A stretch of 64,000 bases of DNA from Impatiens glandulifera (GCF_907164915.1 NC_061865.1:53278587-53342586); one strand, 5' to 3'; shown: positions 11,641 to 29,491, numbered from the stretch's first letter. Notes: generated by a model from the letters alone, not told the origin. Numbers and translations are program-made.

Positions 11641-13030
11641 AGTGCTAATGGATAAAATATATATTAACATTAAGTTTAGATTAATAAACTAAAATAAATT
11701 TTAAATAAATTATATTTAAATAATATTAATTTTATTTAAAATATTTTTAAATATATGGACTTAGTACATTTACACGGGATTCATACCGTTAAAATAAACT
11801 CACTTTATTTTGCATATTTATAATACCGTTCACTTTTTTTAATTTTCATAACTTATGAGACCCGCTAAGACTAATTAATCATTTACAATGACTTAAAATA
11901 TATATATATATATTTAAAAGTTAAATAAATAAAAAAGTAACAAATAGTCATTCCACTTCACGTTTCATAGCATTGTATCCATTATTTTAATATAAATAAT
12001 GTATTTAAAATATATGTAAAACATAATTTGTTCTTTAAATTAAATTTCCTTTGTGCTTATATATATAATTTGCTTATATATAATAATTATATATGTTATT
12101 ACATGAATTTTTTCAAACTTAAATATTTTAGATGTTTTTTTTATTAAACTCTTCTAGTAGATAGTGGATATATACTAGCTACAACACATTTACTGTACAA
12201 TTACTTTTTCTCCTTATTTAGTCAACTATTCAAATATATAAATATATTTTAAATATTAGATCTTTAATAATACATTGTCCAATAAAACCATTTAAAATAA
12301 TACAATAAATTGTAGCTCAAAATTATTATCCTCGTTAATATCTAGAAAATAAAAATAAACAATTAATGATCTACATGTTATATTTCATAAATAATTTATA
12401 AAAACAAAATCAATATAAAAATATTCAACAAAGACAAACTTATATGAGTTCAATGTATAACAAGTCAAACTAACCAATGTAACCATATAAAAAATTTCTA
12501 TCAAATATTTTAATTGATAATATAATGATTTATAAAAGAGAATTGATAAGTAAAATCGAAAAAATTATGCTAATTAATAATTGATATGATCAGTTCCGAA
12601 TTTTGGACTACCCTAGATCTGATAGAAAAATATGTCAATATTTCTTGTTACTCTAACTCTAGTTTAAAATGTTGATAAAAACTAATTTTAAGTAAAATTT
12701 GAACTCATAACTAAATAAAATATATGTTTTTATTTTAAATTACTAAGGTAAAATCTTTTATGTTTAAAAATAAAATAAATTTGACTAAACATTTTACTAT
12801 TTGAAATAAATGGGCTACCCTGAAAAGTAGACCGTCTTGGCCCAAGAACTTGCCGAATTTACCCCAGGACCAACCCTAATAATTAATCATAATAGAGAAT
12901 ACACGGCAAGACAAGGTCTAAAATAATACAATTATAAGCTGGAAAGTTATATGTATAACTATGAGGGAGGTAAATGAGCCCTCAAATGCTCATAAAACAT
13001 TTGCGACAAGCCCCATTTCTACAAACAAAA
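11641..13030. other. AT-rich intergenic stretch, no gene seen
   Basis: Very AT-rich. Positions 12590-12860 contain less AT-rich phrases (TTTTGGACTACCCTAGATCT, GGGCTACCCTGAAAAGTAGA) that look like the two ends of a decayed repeat, but no family is recognised. Confidence 0.4.
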
Positions 13031-13037
13031 CAAGTCA

Positions 13038-13122
13038 GATAGATGAATGAACCCGACATTAACCAACTATCTACCAAGTTCGATAGATAAATGAACCCGT
13101 CATTAACCAACTATCACCTTTC
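13038..13122. repeat. 44-bp tandem duplication
   Basis: Two units starting at 13038 and 13082 share GATAGATxAATGAACCCG and CATTAACCAACTATC with few mismatches. Confidence 0.8.
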
Positions 13123-13710
13123 AAATAAGAGGTTTATTGTTGACTCAAAAGGATTCATTTTTTTTTTATTTTGAATATGAATTAATGTTATTTAAATCGT
13201 CTAAAGAAAGTCACATGGATAATAAAGAAGAATTGATTAAACATGAAAGTAATGGCGTAAAAGATGAACCACCCAAATTTGGGTAATAAATGGTTGAGAT
13301 GAGATGAGGCCTTATAGGCCGGCTAATTTAGGGCACTCAAAATCAAATGCGCCATGGTCCACATTCCACAATGGATGCTTCTAGTTCTACCCTTTCAACA
13401 TCCACCTTTGCCTTTTTCCAACTTTTCCACAAACAAATTCAAAAGAAAAATATTATTCTTTTCTATTTAAATATATTATTCTTAAATCAACATCAAAGGA
13501 CATTTTTTTTGGGTTATTTTGGTTAATTTAAATATATATTCTTAATATTTAAAAATAATAAGAATATTTTAGTGAGATGACTTTTTTTAAACTCACAGAT
13601 TTAGGTCAATTGACAAGAGAGTGATTTTTAAAATACTAAATGTTATAGGGTTTTTGATTCTCACTTAGAACGTTTTAAATGAAATTGAATTTTTTATTTA
13701 ATTAAAGGAT

Positions 13711-13925
13711 AAGTTTGAATCATCCCCTCTTCTAGCCTAGTAGCAACAAGAGGTGGATATCCCCCAGGCCTCCATGAGATCCTGGGTTCGAGCCCGTCAG
13801 ACGACAAGTTCTGCACCTGGTTAATTGATTAAGTATGTTTGCGGGCTATGTACTTAACTTGCGGGAATTAGTCGCACTCCATAGGAGAAGCGGAACCCAG
13901 CGTTCTCAAAAAAAAAGTTTGAATC
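13711..13925 (+). mobile_element. Complete tRNA-derived SINE with target-site duplication
   Basis: The element runs from about 13722 to 13914 and is flanked by an exact 11-bp direct repeat, AAGTTTGAATC (13711-13721 and 13915-13925). It has a pol III A-box-like sequence (TAGCCTAGTAGC, 13733-13744) and a near-perfect B box (GGTTCGAGCCC, 13785-13795), a 3' body ending GGAACCCAGCGTTCTC, and an A-rich tail of about nine bases. The length (about 193 bp) and architecture fit a plant tRNA-derived SINE, transcribed by RNA polymerase III and mobilised in trans by LINE proteins. Related copies lie at 3277-3475, 13960-14170 and 16540-16715. Family name not assigned. Confidence 0.88.
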
Positions 13926-13959
13926 TAGATAAATCATTTCAAACAAGTCCTAATAGTTA

Positions 13960-14170
13960 TCTCCTCTTTCAGTCTAACGACAACAAGAGTTGAATACCCA
14001 ACCTTTTTAAGGTTCTAAGTTCGAGGATTTCGAGCCTGTCAGACCTGTCAGACACAAGTTCCGTTTGTCTAATTAAATTAGTTGAGTATGTTTGTGGGTT
14101 ATGTGTTTAATTTGCGATCATTAGTCACACTTTAAAAAAGAAACGGAACTCAACATTTAAAAAAAAGTTT
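13960..14170 (+). mobile_element. Diverged copy of the same SINE
   Basis: Begins shortly after the complete copy and in the same orientation. It keeps the order CTCCTCTTTCAGTCTAACGACAACAAGAG-like head, B-box region (AAGTTCGAGGATTTCGAGCC), TTGAGTATGTTTGTGGGTTATGTG, and GAAACGGAACTCAACATTT tail with A-run. A 10-bp repeat GTCAGACCTG is duplicated in its middle (about 14036-14055). It is clearly older than the neighbour. Confidence 0.75.
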
Positions 14171-15164
14171 AAAAAACCACTAGTTCATTTCAATAATGTT
14201 TAAATACGTACCATATTAAACTAATAGCCATTTTTTTAATAACAAGTGGATATCGTGGAAAGGATAAACGGAAAAAAAATTGTTTAGGTGCATACAAATT
14301 TTTAGAGGATACATTCTTTTTTCAGTTTCTACTAAACAAAAAGTTATCTTTGTGAGAAAGAAACAAATTTCTTGAAAATAATGAAGGATGTGTTTTATAG
14401 ATATGAAAGATTTTCAAACTATATAAAAAAACAATTTGTGTCATTTTGGTATGAATATATAAGAGATATAAGTTAATTATATAAATAAAATTTATCAGGA
14501 TCATGCAAGCTTCCAATATAAATATAAAAAATAAGTAAACAAAAAATAATAATGAAATAACTTGTTGGTACAATAATATTATTTGTCCACACCTTTGCCG
14601 TCCAAATATTATTTTTCTGGAAATTAGATGAAGAGGTTTTCTCATTCCTTCTACAACCACAAGTCATCAAACTTACCTTTCTTCTATTATAAGTTAATAT
14701 TAATTTTCTTAAATGAATTTGTATTTTTCCATCCACTCCAAAATTAAAACTCACAAAGATAAATATTTTTTTTGGGAATATGGCTCGCATTTAATAATCG
14801 ACGAATCTTACCGATGAGGTCATAACTATGTAGATATTTGTGAGAAAAAAAAATTGTTTTCAAAATACTTGTCAAGTTACTAAGAAGAGAATTTTCTAAA
14901 ATCATGGTTTAAATGATTTGTTTTAAAGTTTTTAACCGTTTAATATATCTATTCCTAGGTCAAATTTGAGAATCACTCCACTTTTGTTTTCAATAAATTC
15001 AACTCCAATCTATTCATTCACATTTATTCAATGTAATGGTCCCATACGTACTACCCTAAATAAGATGCTCAATTTCACTTTCGTATATTTCAATTCATGT
15101 GAACAAATAAATCAAAAGTCACAAGAATAATTAATATTATAATTCAATCCATTCATCATTTTGA
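14171..15164. other. AT-rich stretch, no convincing gene
   Basis: Two overlapping minus-strand open frames (112 and 105 residues) occur at 14322-14790. Neither has a recognisable domain, and their composition follows the AT-rich background. Confidence 0.4.
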
Positions 15165-15165
15165 A

Positions 15166-15171
<6 letters not shown>

Positions 15172-15243
<72 letters not shown>
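15172..15243. repeat. (TA)n microsatellite
   Basis: About 35 TA units, uninterrupted. Confidence 0.95.
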
Positions 15244-15245
<2 letters not shown>

Positions 15246-15489
15246 AATATAGAAAACTAGGATCGATCCCTTTGTGGATTATTTTGAATATATACTAATA
15301 CAAGAATTTGAACTTAGTTAGGGAACAAAAAGTCGTTCAGACCAACCTGTTTCGATCTTGAAATTAATTTGGAATCAGAATTCTAATTCTTATATTTGAA
15401 AGGAATATAATAAAAAAAATTTAAATATATATTATTTATATTGTCATGATATTAATAAACATATTATGATAAATTAAGTGTCGATATTT

Positions 15490-15870
15490 TTGTTTAACAT
15501 GCTAACTTGTTAAATTAAAAAATATATATGTTTGACATTTTAAAATTTTAAATTAAAAATAAAATAAAAATATCGTTTCACAGGTTAACTTGCTAAATTA
15601 AAAAAAAAAATCTTATTTATCGGGTTCGACTTTTAACTTAATAAATTAAAAAATTATCATTTTAACATTTTAATTTTTTTAATTAAAAATAAAATATGGT
15701 TATCATGTTAACTTGATAAATTAAAAGAATATATATATATATATATATATTTATTTATTTATTTATCTGTTCAACATTTAATTTACTAAATTAAAAATAA
15801 AAATATGAATTTAAGTTTTTAAATTAAAAAAAAAATATTATCGATTTAACACGTTAATTATATTATAAAT
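15490..15870. repeat. Diverged tandem repeat, about 85-120 bp units
   Basis: At least four units share the order TTAACTTGxTAAATTAAAAA, then an AT run, then TTTAACATTTTAA, then TTAAATTAAAAATAAAATA. Unit starts fall near 15495, 15585, 15700 and 15770. It is AT-rich and non-coding. Confidence 0.55.
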
Positions 15871-16539
15871 AATAAAATATTTATTCAAAAAACATAAAAA
15901 AAAAATTATAATTATAAATTAAAAGAGTGAAATTAAAAATTAAAAAATTAAAAAATTTCAAATTTTAATCTTAAAATTCCAAACCTAATAATTAAAATCA
16001 CATTTCCAAACCCCAAAAGAAATTGAAGTCAAAAGGACAATAAATAGATAGAGGTGTTCTAGTGTGAGGCAAGCTAGACCGCTGACCAGTTGAAAGGCCC
16101 CTCCAACAGCATCTACCCAAACAAATTAAAATAAACTACATTACTTTTGAGCTTAATACTTAAGAAATTATTATAATTAAACTAAATTATCTATGTTAAA
16201 TATAATTTAAATTTATTAATATTTTTAATATAAAAAATGTGACCACAAGATATCCCCTCCAGTAGAAGAGGGATTAATATTATTCATATAATATAAAATA
16301 TAAGAAGTTAAATTAAAAATAATAATAATTTATTTTGGCCGAAAGGTTTTTGAATTGATGTTGTTCTACAACCTTTTTCAGTTCTAATCTTAATAAAACA
16401 TTATCAATATTTGAGATTTGATTCATTAATTGTTTTACCTTAGATCTTAGAAATCAATGGTGGTATCATTGTTATATTTATTTTACATGTTTTTTCTAAT
16501 GTCAAGTTTCATCTTCAAGGAATAGATCTAATATAGAGA

Positions 16540-16715
16540 AAAAAGAATTGGATAATATACCCTAACTTAATTCCTTAGGTTTTGGTTCTAATCTTTGGTA
16601 CGTCTCATCTAATTAAATTGGTTAGATATGTTTACCAATAATTATGTATTTAACTCGCATGAATTAGTTATATTCGAAAATTAGATGCAAACTCAAAGTT
16701 CTAAACTAAAATTAA
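16540..16715 (+). mobile_element. Degenerate SINE copy
   Basis: The order of phrases follows the complete SINE body: TTCTAATCTTTGGTACGTCTC, AATTGGTTAGATATGTTTAC, TTATGTATTTAACTCGCATG, AATTAGTTATATTCGAAAA and CAAACTCAAAGTTCT. The A-box part is lost or unrecognisable. A fragment at 16245-16275 (ATATCCCCTCCAGTAGAAG) may be its displaced head. Confidence 0.55.
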
Positions 16716-17047
16716 TGATAGAATAATTTATATTTATTAAAAAAAAATTAATTAATTTTGAAATTGATTCTTCCAATGTCTAATTTTGTTTTATATTTTA
16801 ATAAATAAATCTTAAATATATCATTTAGTTAAATATGACTTTTTTATATAAATATTTTTAATTTAATTTGTATGGAACTCTTTTTATTCAATAATATTTT
16901 ATGATTAAATAATAATATTAACTATTATTTTTATTTAATAATAATAACATAGTATTTTATATAAAAAAAATACAATTACAATATAATTATAAATTAAAGT
17001 AATAAATATTTATTAACTATTAAAAATATGTAAGAATGTAGTAGTTA

Positions 17048-17829
17048 TCTATATATATATAATGATGCTTAATTTTTAAAGTGTCTGGATTGTCGGGTCG
17101 AGAGCTGTGGTTAATTTGAATGTATGTGAGAATAAATGGATACTTGGGTCGGATTGTGGGTTGACCCGCCCATAAACTTAAAACGGTTAAAAATACTATA
17201 AGTATGGTTCGAACTTGTAACATAACAAAAACAAGTACAACATTTTATCCAACTAGGCTAATAACACTTTATATTTTAAATTCAACCCAAAATTTGATAA
17301 ACGCGTGACATTTTAACAATATAAGTTCAACTTTTTAACTAACTAATCTATATATATATAATGATGCTTAATTTTTAAAATGTCCGGATTGTCGGGTCGA
17401 GAGTTGTGGTTAATTTGAACATATGTGAGAGTAAATGGATATTTGGGTCGGATTGTGGATTGACCCGCCCATAAACTTAAAACGGTTAAAAATAAAATTA
17501 AAAATACTATAGGTATGGTTCGAACTTGCAACCTAACAAAAACAAGTATAATCTTTTAACCAACTAAGCTAATAACACTTTATATTTTAAATTCAACCCA
17601 AAATTTGATAAACGTGTGACATTTTAACAATATAAGTTCAACTTTTTAACTAACTAATCTATATATATATATAATGATGTTTAATTTTTAAAGTGTCCGA
17701 ATTATCGGATCGAGAGCTGTGATTAATTTGAATATATGTGAGAGTAAATTGATACTTGGGTTGAATTATGGGTTGACCCGCTCATAAAATTTTTACCGTA
17801 ATATTTTTTTACCTTGAAATAGATGCTAG
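17048..17829 (+). mobile_element. Non-autonomous Helitron with tandem units; 3' hairpin lost
   Basis: The 5' end is TCTATATATATATAATGATG preceded by A (17047). The 3' end is GATGCTAG followed by T (17830), which is the Helitron pattern of insertion between A and T with a CTRR terminus. Inside are three units, each starting TCTATATATA (17048, 17347 and 17658), so the period is 299-311 bp and the last unit is partial. Units contain GTCGGGTCGAGAGCTGTGG and GGTTGACCCGCCCATAAA. The homologous element at 60343-61118 has an intact subterminal hairpin; here that part is shortened to ACCTTGAAATAGATG. No Rep/helicase coding sequence is present. Confidence 0.75.
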
Positions 17830-20800
17830 TTATATATAGGAATAATTAATAGTCTTAAAATATTAATACAAAAGGCATAAAATAATATATAAGTATTTTA
17901 TTTTAATATTTTAAATATTTGTTAAATAATTAATTTAACAAGTCATTATACATATTAATTTTGTATGAAAAATATTTTTATAATGTAAAAACAATAGTAA
18001 TTATTAAATAAAAAATAATTAAATTATTATTTTGAAAAAAGCTATATGTTGAGCTTGGTTGATATTCTCTTACAAGACAACAAACTAATTAATTAGTTTA
18101 AGGTTCTTAACTATGGGTGACACACCTACTAAAGATTTATAACAAAGGAAATAGTAATTATATGGGTGTTACACCTACTAATTATATTAAGATTTGAATT
18201 TGAATTTGGGCACTTTTATCGTATAAAATTTCAATTGCGCTATTTAAAGCTCGAATTTTTAATATTTTAATTTTAATATTACTTTGGAGATTGTGTACAA
18301 AATGAGGCTAGTAGAGAAGATGGTATCATGGCACTCAAGGTGGAACTTCATCAAACTTTCAATTGCCTTTTATGGACATATATGGGGCTCCCTTTAGTTT
18401 GGTACGCTTTAAAGTTTAAGTTTTATATGAGACGATTCAAAGGTTAAGTCTTATATATCAAAAACAACTAACTTCAAGTCCCAAATAATAGTTTAACCGT
18501 TTTCTTTAATATGAAATTGAGTATGGTTCAACTAATTGTATTTGAAGAATACACGCAAATGAACTTTTATAGCAAGATAGATGGTCGGTCCCCCTTTTGC
18601 TTAGAGGGGAATTTAATTTATCTTTGTGTCCTCATTTAAATCAAACATAATTAGTAAAACACAATTCTTATTTACTGTTAAACAATAAAATAAACTATTC
18701 CAATCGGGCATGATGTCTCATTCCAATATTGCCTCATAGATGACATCAAAATGACAATGAGACAATAGGGTCATGAGGCGGTGTCTATGTTCCTCCGTTC
18801 TATTCGGTGATCTTATGAGCTATTGTTTATAATGTAGGTCGTGAATTTGAATCATATACTATCGATCGTGTGGATACCTAATCTTAACCTCGGAGTAAAT
18901 AGGTTGGAGCATACATAAATACAAGTATGAGTTAATTTTGAACACAGCGATGTCACAATTCCACGTCTTGACGATACAATGAAGATGATAAACAAGAGGC
19001 CCATCTAGACATCACTGGCAAATTAGGACATTTCCATGTCTAAGTATAAGATTTGTTTGCTCGGATAGATAGAAATCGAAACAACGGAAATTATCATAGA
19101 GGTTAAAAAATAATGGTTGAGGAGAAAAATAAATTGAAGATGTGATTGTTAACTAATTAATCTTTATTTGATCAAATTAATTTTGAAAGAAGTTAACTTT
19201 GGTAATAATCCACCTCTCTCAAACAAGACACAAGTTACTTCTAGGCTAATAAATGTCAATATATTGCACATAATTATGTACACAAAAAGACACCTTTTGA
19301 TTTAGAAAAGATTAGTTAACATCACAAGTTACTTCTTGTATACTATGAGTCACAAATAAGAAAGACACATATAACTGAATATACTATTTGTGAATCACTT
19401 ATGTCTAATTGTGACTATCCTAATTATCCAAATCAAGTAACCTAGTCCTAATTTGAAACAATTATCTAGTAAGAAAATTAGAATTAAGTTAGGTTAAAGA
19501 TATTCAAGTCTACATTATTGCACCACTTGTCATGGGATATATGGTTTAAGAGAACTCCTTTGTCATTGAAAGGGTATTATTTTTCTTATTAAAACCTTTG
19601 TCGGTGGTCTTTCAAATATGGATTTAACGTACCTGGTTTGTTAGTTGTTATTCATAATGTTGAATTATTTTTCCTCTTTTGTTTCTTTTAAAATAGATCA
19701 CAAAAATTAAGAGATTATGAAGATTTTTAGGAAGGACGATGAACTCCATAACTTACGTAACGAGCTTCTCAAACGAATTTTAGAAAACGTTAACACTATT
19801 AAAAATACGCATTGAGAGGGACGGATCCAAAAATGACGTTGGGATGAGCTTGAAAATATTTAGGATATAACTGAATTTTTTAGAAAATTGTGAATTAACG
19901 GTTAAATCAACATAGATTTTTGCCTATTTTTTAGAAATATATAAATAAATAGTGAATTAAATTTTAAAAAATAGAAAATTATGAGATTATATCACATTTG
20001 TAGTGTACCATTTATTTTGTAGCCTTAAGACCACCTCAGTCCTAAGTTGATACGTCATGCGCATCGGTCGAATACTATCACTGAAAATACATGTACTCCT
20101 TTCCAACTAGATAGACATATAACGTAGCATGGTGTTAGTACTCTCTTCGTGTAGAATAAATATTTATCCTCAGTGTTTGCAAAATTTTAAAAGGAAAATA
20201 TGGAGCTAGCATTGGTGAACATCATTATAATAGGCATACCCAAACAAGTCACACAGAAAATCAGGAAAAAAATAAAGACAGATAACAACTCTATTTTTCA
20301 TATTTTAATTAATCAATTCCTTAAAAATATTGAAATGGCAGGTTGAAGTCGTTGTCAAACATTAGAATATATGGTACTGAATTATATGTGCAACTAACAC
20401 ATGGAGTCTTAATTATTAATATTGCATTTTGATGTCTAATTGGTTTGTTTTTATAGCTAATTAATTATTAATATTTGAGATTCTCCATTTTATGTATTAA
20501 TCTTGTCATTTAAAGAAAATTGAAATGATATAGAGATTAGAGTTTTAGGGTTGGTTATGACTATATAAGTCATGTATGACTAACTATTAGGGTTTGTTCG
20601 GGTTGAATTATTCAACATAATCCAATATTATTTCATTTTCTCAATTAATTTATCAAATTATTAAAATATTATATATTTTTTCATTCTATAAATTAATAAC
20701 TTTTAATTTTTTTTATTAAAAATATTTCATTTATTTAAAATTATCACTGATCACTATATTTTAAATAATTCAAAGTTATTTACTGGAATTTGAACAAATC

Positions 20801-23299
20801 CTCACCGACTCTTCAAATGTCTAATATTACTCTCGAAACAATAATAACATTTTATTTATTTATTTATTTATTGAGGGCAAACAATTACATATGTGGACAG
20901 GTTAGGCAGCATAATGGTAGGTATGGATCCTAATGTCATATTGAAAACATTTATCTTTACTTGTCGGTTTGGTTACTTAACACCTAAGCAATTATAAGTT
21001 ATATAGCGTCCCAAAAATATCTCTAATTTGATTAAAGCTAAAACGTTTTGATTAATGTCGTCGTAATGGTGAAATCGTGCTAACCACCATAAAAAATAAA
21101 TTTAGATAAATAAAAGTAAAATCGATTCACATATATTTTTTTTTTTTTCAATTCATACATTTATAGATGAATTTTTATAGATCTAAAGTGAAATGGACTT
21201 AAAAAATGTTAATATATAATGAATAAAAAATAATAATTTTAAATAAAAAAAATATTTTAATAAATTAATTGATGTAGTATACTCAGGTTCATAACAATAC
21301 AAATCGTTTTATTAAAGTTGATAAGATATTTACTGTCATTAATTATTAAATTTATGCCATTAATTTAGTGATGGTTGACAATTTAAATTATTATTTTGAC
21401 TATGGTGGTTATAAACGAGTCAAATTAATTTCGAGGCTAGGCTCAAACTCGATTAGAGTTTTTATATTAGAGCACGAATTCGACTAGTATAATTTAGTTG
21501 AGCTCGAGCTCAGTTTCAGTGAAAGACCTCGTTACAACTTAAAAGAATGATTCATGTTAGGGGAAGAGATTCACTTTTTTTTTAATTATTAAATATTACT
21601 TTTAATAAATATTAATATATTAATTAATATTAAACGAACTTTTTAAATGAACATGTTGGAGAGCTCATAAACAAAAATCTAAACGAATATATTCGCTCAC
21701 CCATTAACAAGTCTTTAAATGAATATGTTTGCGAGCCAACGAGAGACGAATATCTAAAAGCTCTAACTTGGTTCGTTTAAATTTTCAAATATTTAAACCA
21801 ACTCGCGCTTGTTAAGACTAACCAACGATTTTTTACTTAGTCGAGATTTGAATAAGTTTCTTTTCCTTCCTAGTTATAACTGAAGAATTGCAATTAGGAA
21901 CCTTTATTTTGAATTTTTTATACCTAACTAACTATTTTACCACAACCATACAACATTTTCACAAACTCTTAAAATTCTCTAAAAAGACAATGTACTTCAT
22001 AAATTGAGATACTTGTAATAACCAAATCATACCAGCAATAACAACAAATATATGTGGAATAAAATTCATATATAAATTTTATTGATTCAACCCATTAGAA
22101 TGATGAGGAGCTTGTTATATTTTAAGAATTCTAAAATTTATATTTATTATGTTCATCAAAATCATAATAATGAAAAAAAAATTTAAAAGTATGATCCATA
22201 AATAATATTTACATAAAAAAAAAAATCAATTATAACGTAGATAGGTAACTATCCAACAAATAATATTTAAGCTACAAATAATATTTACACAAGATTCTGA
22301 TTAAAAAATAATCATATACCAACAATGAAAAAGAACCCACTCTCAATTTAGGAGATTTTTCTGATAATAATTGATATAAGTTTTTAAAACCAAATTATAA
22401 TTCTTAGAAATAAAAAATATCATCCTGATGGATCCCTCTTAGGCAGTAACTATAGCCCAAATTAATAATGGGCTTTAGTTTGAAACACAGGTCCACAACT
22501 GATTTCCATTATATTGTTGATCCAATAATCCTCCACATTCCCTTAATTTGAGTCCAGCTTTTTGGAGTATAATTTTTTATTTAAAAAATAATAGTCTAGT
22601 TAGTTAATTTTTTTTTAAAAAAAAACTAAAAAAATATCTTTTATGATATAAGATTCGAACTTGTATAGTAGATTTTTAATTTTTTTTGTTGAGTGGCCGG
22701 GAGGTGTGGCCCTAGGCTGTGGTCGCCTAGCTCACCTCATCCGAAGGGGTAGCTTGCCCATTAACTCGATATAAATTTATTGTTATTATTTTCGTATAGT
22801 TAGCTCGACTCATTACAACTTAGATCAATTTTAGTAAAAAAATTTCGTAAGTATATTACTTTTTTTAAGCTTTCTAGAGTAGATTCGAATATGAATTTTA
22901 CTTGATTGTAAAAATATATTTTTATTAACTCTACTATGAAAATCTAACTTTGTTTATCTAATCCAAGGAAATATATTTAACTCGAACCACCCTTTGATTG
23001 GCTTGAAAATAAAAAAAAATGTTCCTATAATGATTTCTGAAATAGTAAAAAAAGCTCATGAAATATTTGAATCCAAAAATATCATATTACTCTACTTTTC
23101 TTCTATTATATCATTTAATTTATTATTTAAAATCCTTATTTTTTTATCATTATATATATATATATATATATTAAAAGGTCCACTATATTAAAAATAAATA
23201 AAAAACAATACTTAATAAGTTATCGAGCTCGTAAATTTTCAAGAAAAACGATTAACTTCCCGACAGACTTTACTGAATTTCCTAAACAAATCTCAGAAA
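17830..23299. other. Long AT-rich intergenic region, no gene seen
   Basis: No coding sequence was recognised in 5.4 kb. Repeat-like pieces are present. Positions 18780-18930 have a GTGAATTTGAATCAT B-box-like motif. Positions 19810-19880 have a GACGGATCCAAAAATGACG phrase, with a related one on the other strand at 37035-37060. Positions 21400-21830 have alternating CGAGCTC, GAGCTCATAAAC and GCGAGCCAACGAG phrases typical of decayed plant DNA elements. Positions 22690-22760 hold a short GC-rich patch around GCCTAGCTCACC. None could be bounded. Confidence 0.4.
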
Positions 23300-24600
23300 T
23301 CATCATAATAATAGTATTATGAATGATATTCATCGAACAACTACGATTCTTAAAAGTTCAACGATTTCTTTTCAACCATATAGTCCACCAAAGAATAATT
23401 GGGATGGTAACCCAAATATGTTGTAGACTTGTCATATCAGTCGCGTCAATCCAAATTTCTTAGCAACTATCTATAGACTCGGTCATCATCCAATAAATCC
23501 TAGTAATACTCCCTAGAAGGCTCTAAATACTAATCAGTATCGATAACGTAAAAATAAGTGAGTTGTCGATTCAACATCTTCTTGACACATACGACTAGCC
23601 ATAATACACATTTTTTCATGCACATATAATCTGTTAGAATTTCACCATGAATAACGCTCCATCCAAATAACGAGATCTTGGATGAAATCTTTGACTCCTA
23701 AAGTTTTTTCCAATAAAAATTATATGAAATCATCTTATCAAACAATTTGTAACAATGTCTCACATTAAAATTATCCATATTTTGTTAACGCCTAATGTTT
23801 TGTTCAGACGGTGACACTTGTTTGCGTCCTACTAAAAGTAAAACTCTATTATGGGACGAAGTCTCCATCATGTTTAATCTCCCTGTATATCTAATTCGGT
23901 TAGCGAAACCACTAGACCGATGATAAAATATGTCCTTAATTGTGATATTTCTACATATAATAATGAAATCAAGCTTATGATACACCGTAGCTAGATTTTT
24001 GACACTACACCAAATGTTGTCCCAAAATCTAATAGAATAATCATCCCCCACAATGAATCTAGACTGCTCGCAAAAACTATTCCACATAGGATAAATTTCC
24101 TTCTAAATGCTACACCCCACTAGATAATTGGACATTTTGATTAACCAACTAGATCAATAACTACCATTCTTACATCTGATTATCGATGCTCAAACAGCTC
24201 CATTGCAAATCTACTATACCATTTTGATAAAAAATATTTATTAAATGAAATAAGATCTCGAATATCTAGACTTACTTAATTTTTAAAACATTTAACATTA
24301 TCTCAATTAACTATATGACAAAACGATGAGTTAGAAGATCTCCATAGAAATTTACACATTATTTTCTCCATTTTCACCGTCACACTCTTGGGGAGAATGA
24401 ATAACGACATCATGTTTGTGGACATAGATGACAACACACTCTTAATGAGGATTAGCCGACCCCTATTGAGATTATTTTTTTTACTTTTCCATCTAGACAA
24501 ATTACCTTTCATTCTAATGATAATCGGGTCTCAAGAGACATTGGATCACAATTTAGCACCTAATGACATTCTTGTGTTGACGGAAGTTCACAAATTCTGA
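23300..24600 (-). mobile_element. LINE ORF2 relic (RT C-terminus to zinc-finger region, minus strand)
   Basis: The minus-strand frame at 24303-24512 reads WKSKKNNLNRGRLILIKSVL, then SMSTNMMSLFILPKSV and EKIMCKFLW, a classic end of the plant LINE-1 reverse-transcriptase domain. The frame at 23785-24087 continues with GDDYSIRFWDNIWC, the conserved segment downstream. The region to 23300 corresponds to the zinc-finger and C-terminal part. Frameshifts separate the pieces. The 5' half (endonuclease and RT catalytic motif) is absent. Confidence 0.8.
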
Positions 24601-25068
24601 ACCCCGACATATTTGTCAACCTTATCATTTTTTATTTGAAACATAATTTGAAAAAAAGATGAATAACTTATTAAAATTAACTTAAAGATTAGGGTGTTTT
24701 ATCATTATATATTAATAAATAACCAAATAGAACAATGTCATTAAGGTAAGAATGTTGAGGTTTGGAACAAGTGAATTATTTTAAGAGTTTAATTTTTAAA
24801 AAGAAATTCTTAAATTATCTTTTCCTAGGGTTAAAAAAATATAATATACTTAATTTATTGACGAGTTTATTAACTAATTTTAAATTTAATCAAATTAAAT
24901 TATTGAAAATATCATCATATTTAAAATAATATAACATGTTTAATGAGATTATAAATTAAAAATCAACTAATTTATCTTAAACCCATTACGGCGCCGTTTT
25001 GAGGGCAAGGTTTATTTGACATATCTTGTTCCCTAATTCTTGAGTTAAAGGCTTCGGCGATTCTTGCT
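24601..25068. other. AT-rich upstream region of RAD23
   Basis: AT-rich until about 24985, where composition shifts (GGCGCCGTTTTGAGGGCAAGG) into the RAD23 promoter and 5' UTR. No other feature seen. Confidence 0.4.
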
Positions 25069-25130
25069 TTCCGAATTTTCTCTCTCTTCTTCCTTTTGCT
25101 CTCTCTCTCTGGATTCTTCTTCATCATCAT
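25069..25130 (+). promoter_or_regulatory. Pyrimidine-rich leader (Y patch) of RAD23
   Basis: A CT-rich run (TCTCTCTCTTCTTCCTTTTG, then CTCTCTCTCTGG) lies 75-135 bases upstream of the ATG. Such Y patches mark plant core promoters and 5' UTRs. The start site itself cannot be fixed. Confidence 0.5.
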
Positions 25131-25204
25131 CTACGGTATAAACTAAGAAGGATCGGAGCTCCGCTCTACTGAAACGGATCGGAGATCGAACATAGAGTTG
25201 AGTA

Positions 25205-29491
<4,287 letters not shown>

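Noticed and set aside
14322..14790. Two overlapping minus-strand open frames of 105 and 112 residues
   Set aside because: No domain or homology recognised, AT-driven composition, and no splice or promoter context.
17020..17531. Minus-strand open frames with a shared sequence, also on the plus strand at 60934-61125
   Set aside because: They are the Helitron tandem unit read in one frame; the similarity comes from the repeat, not from a gene.
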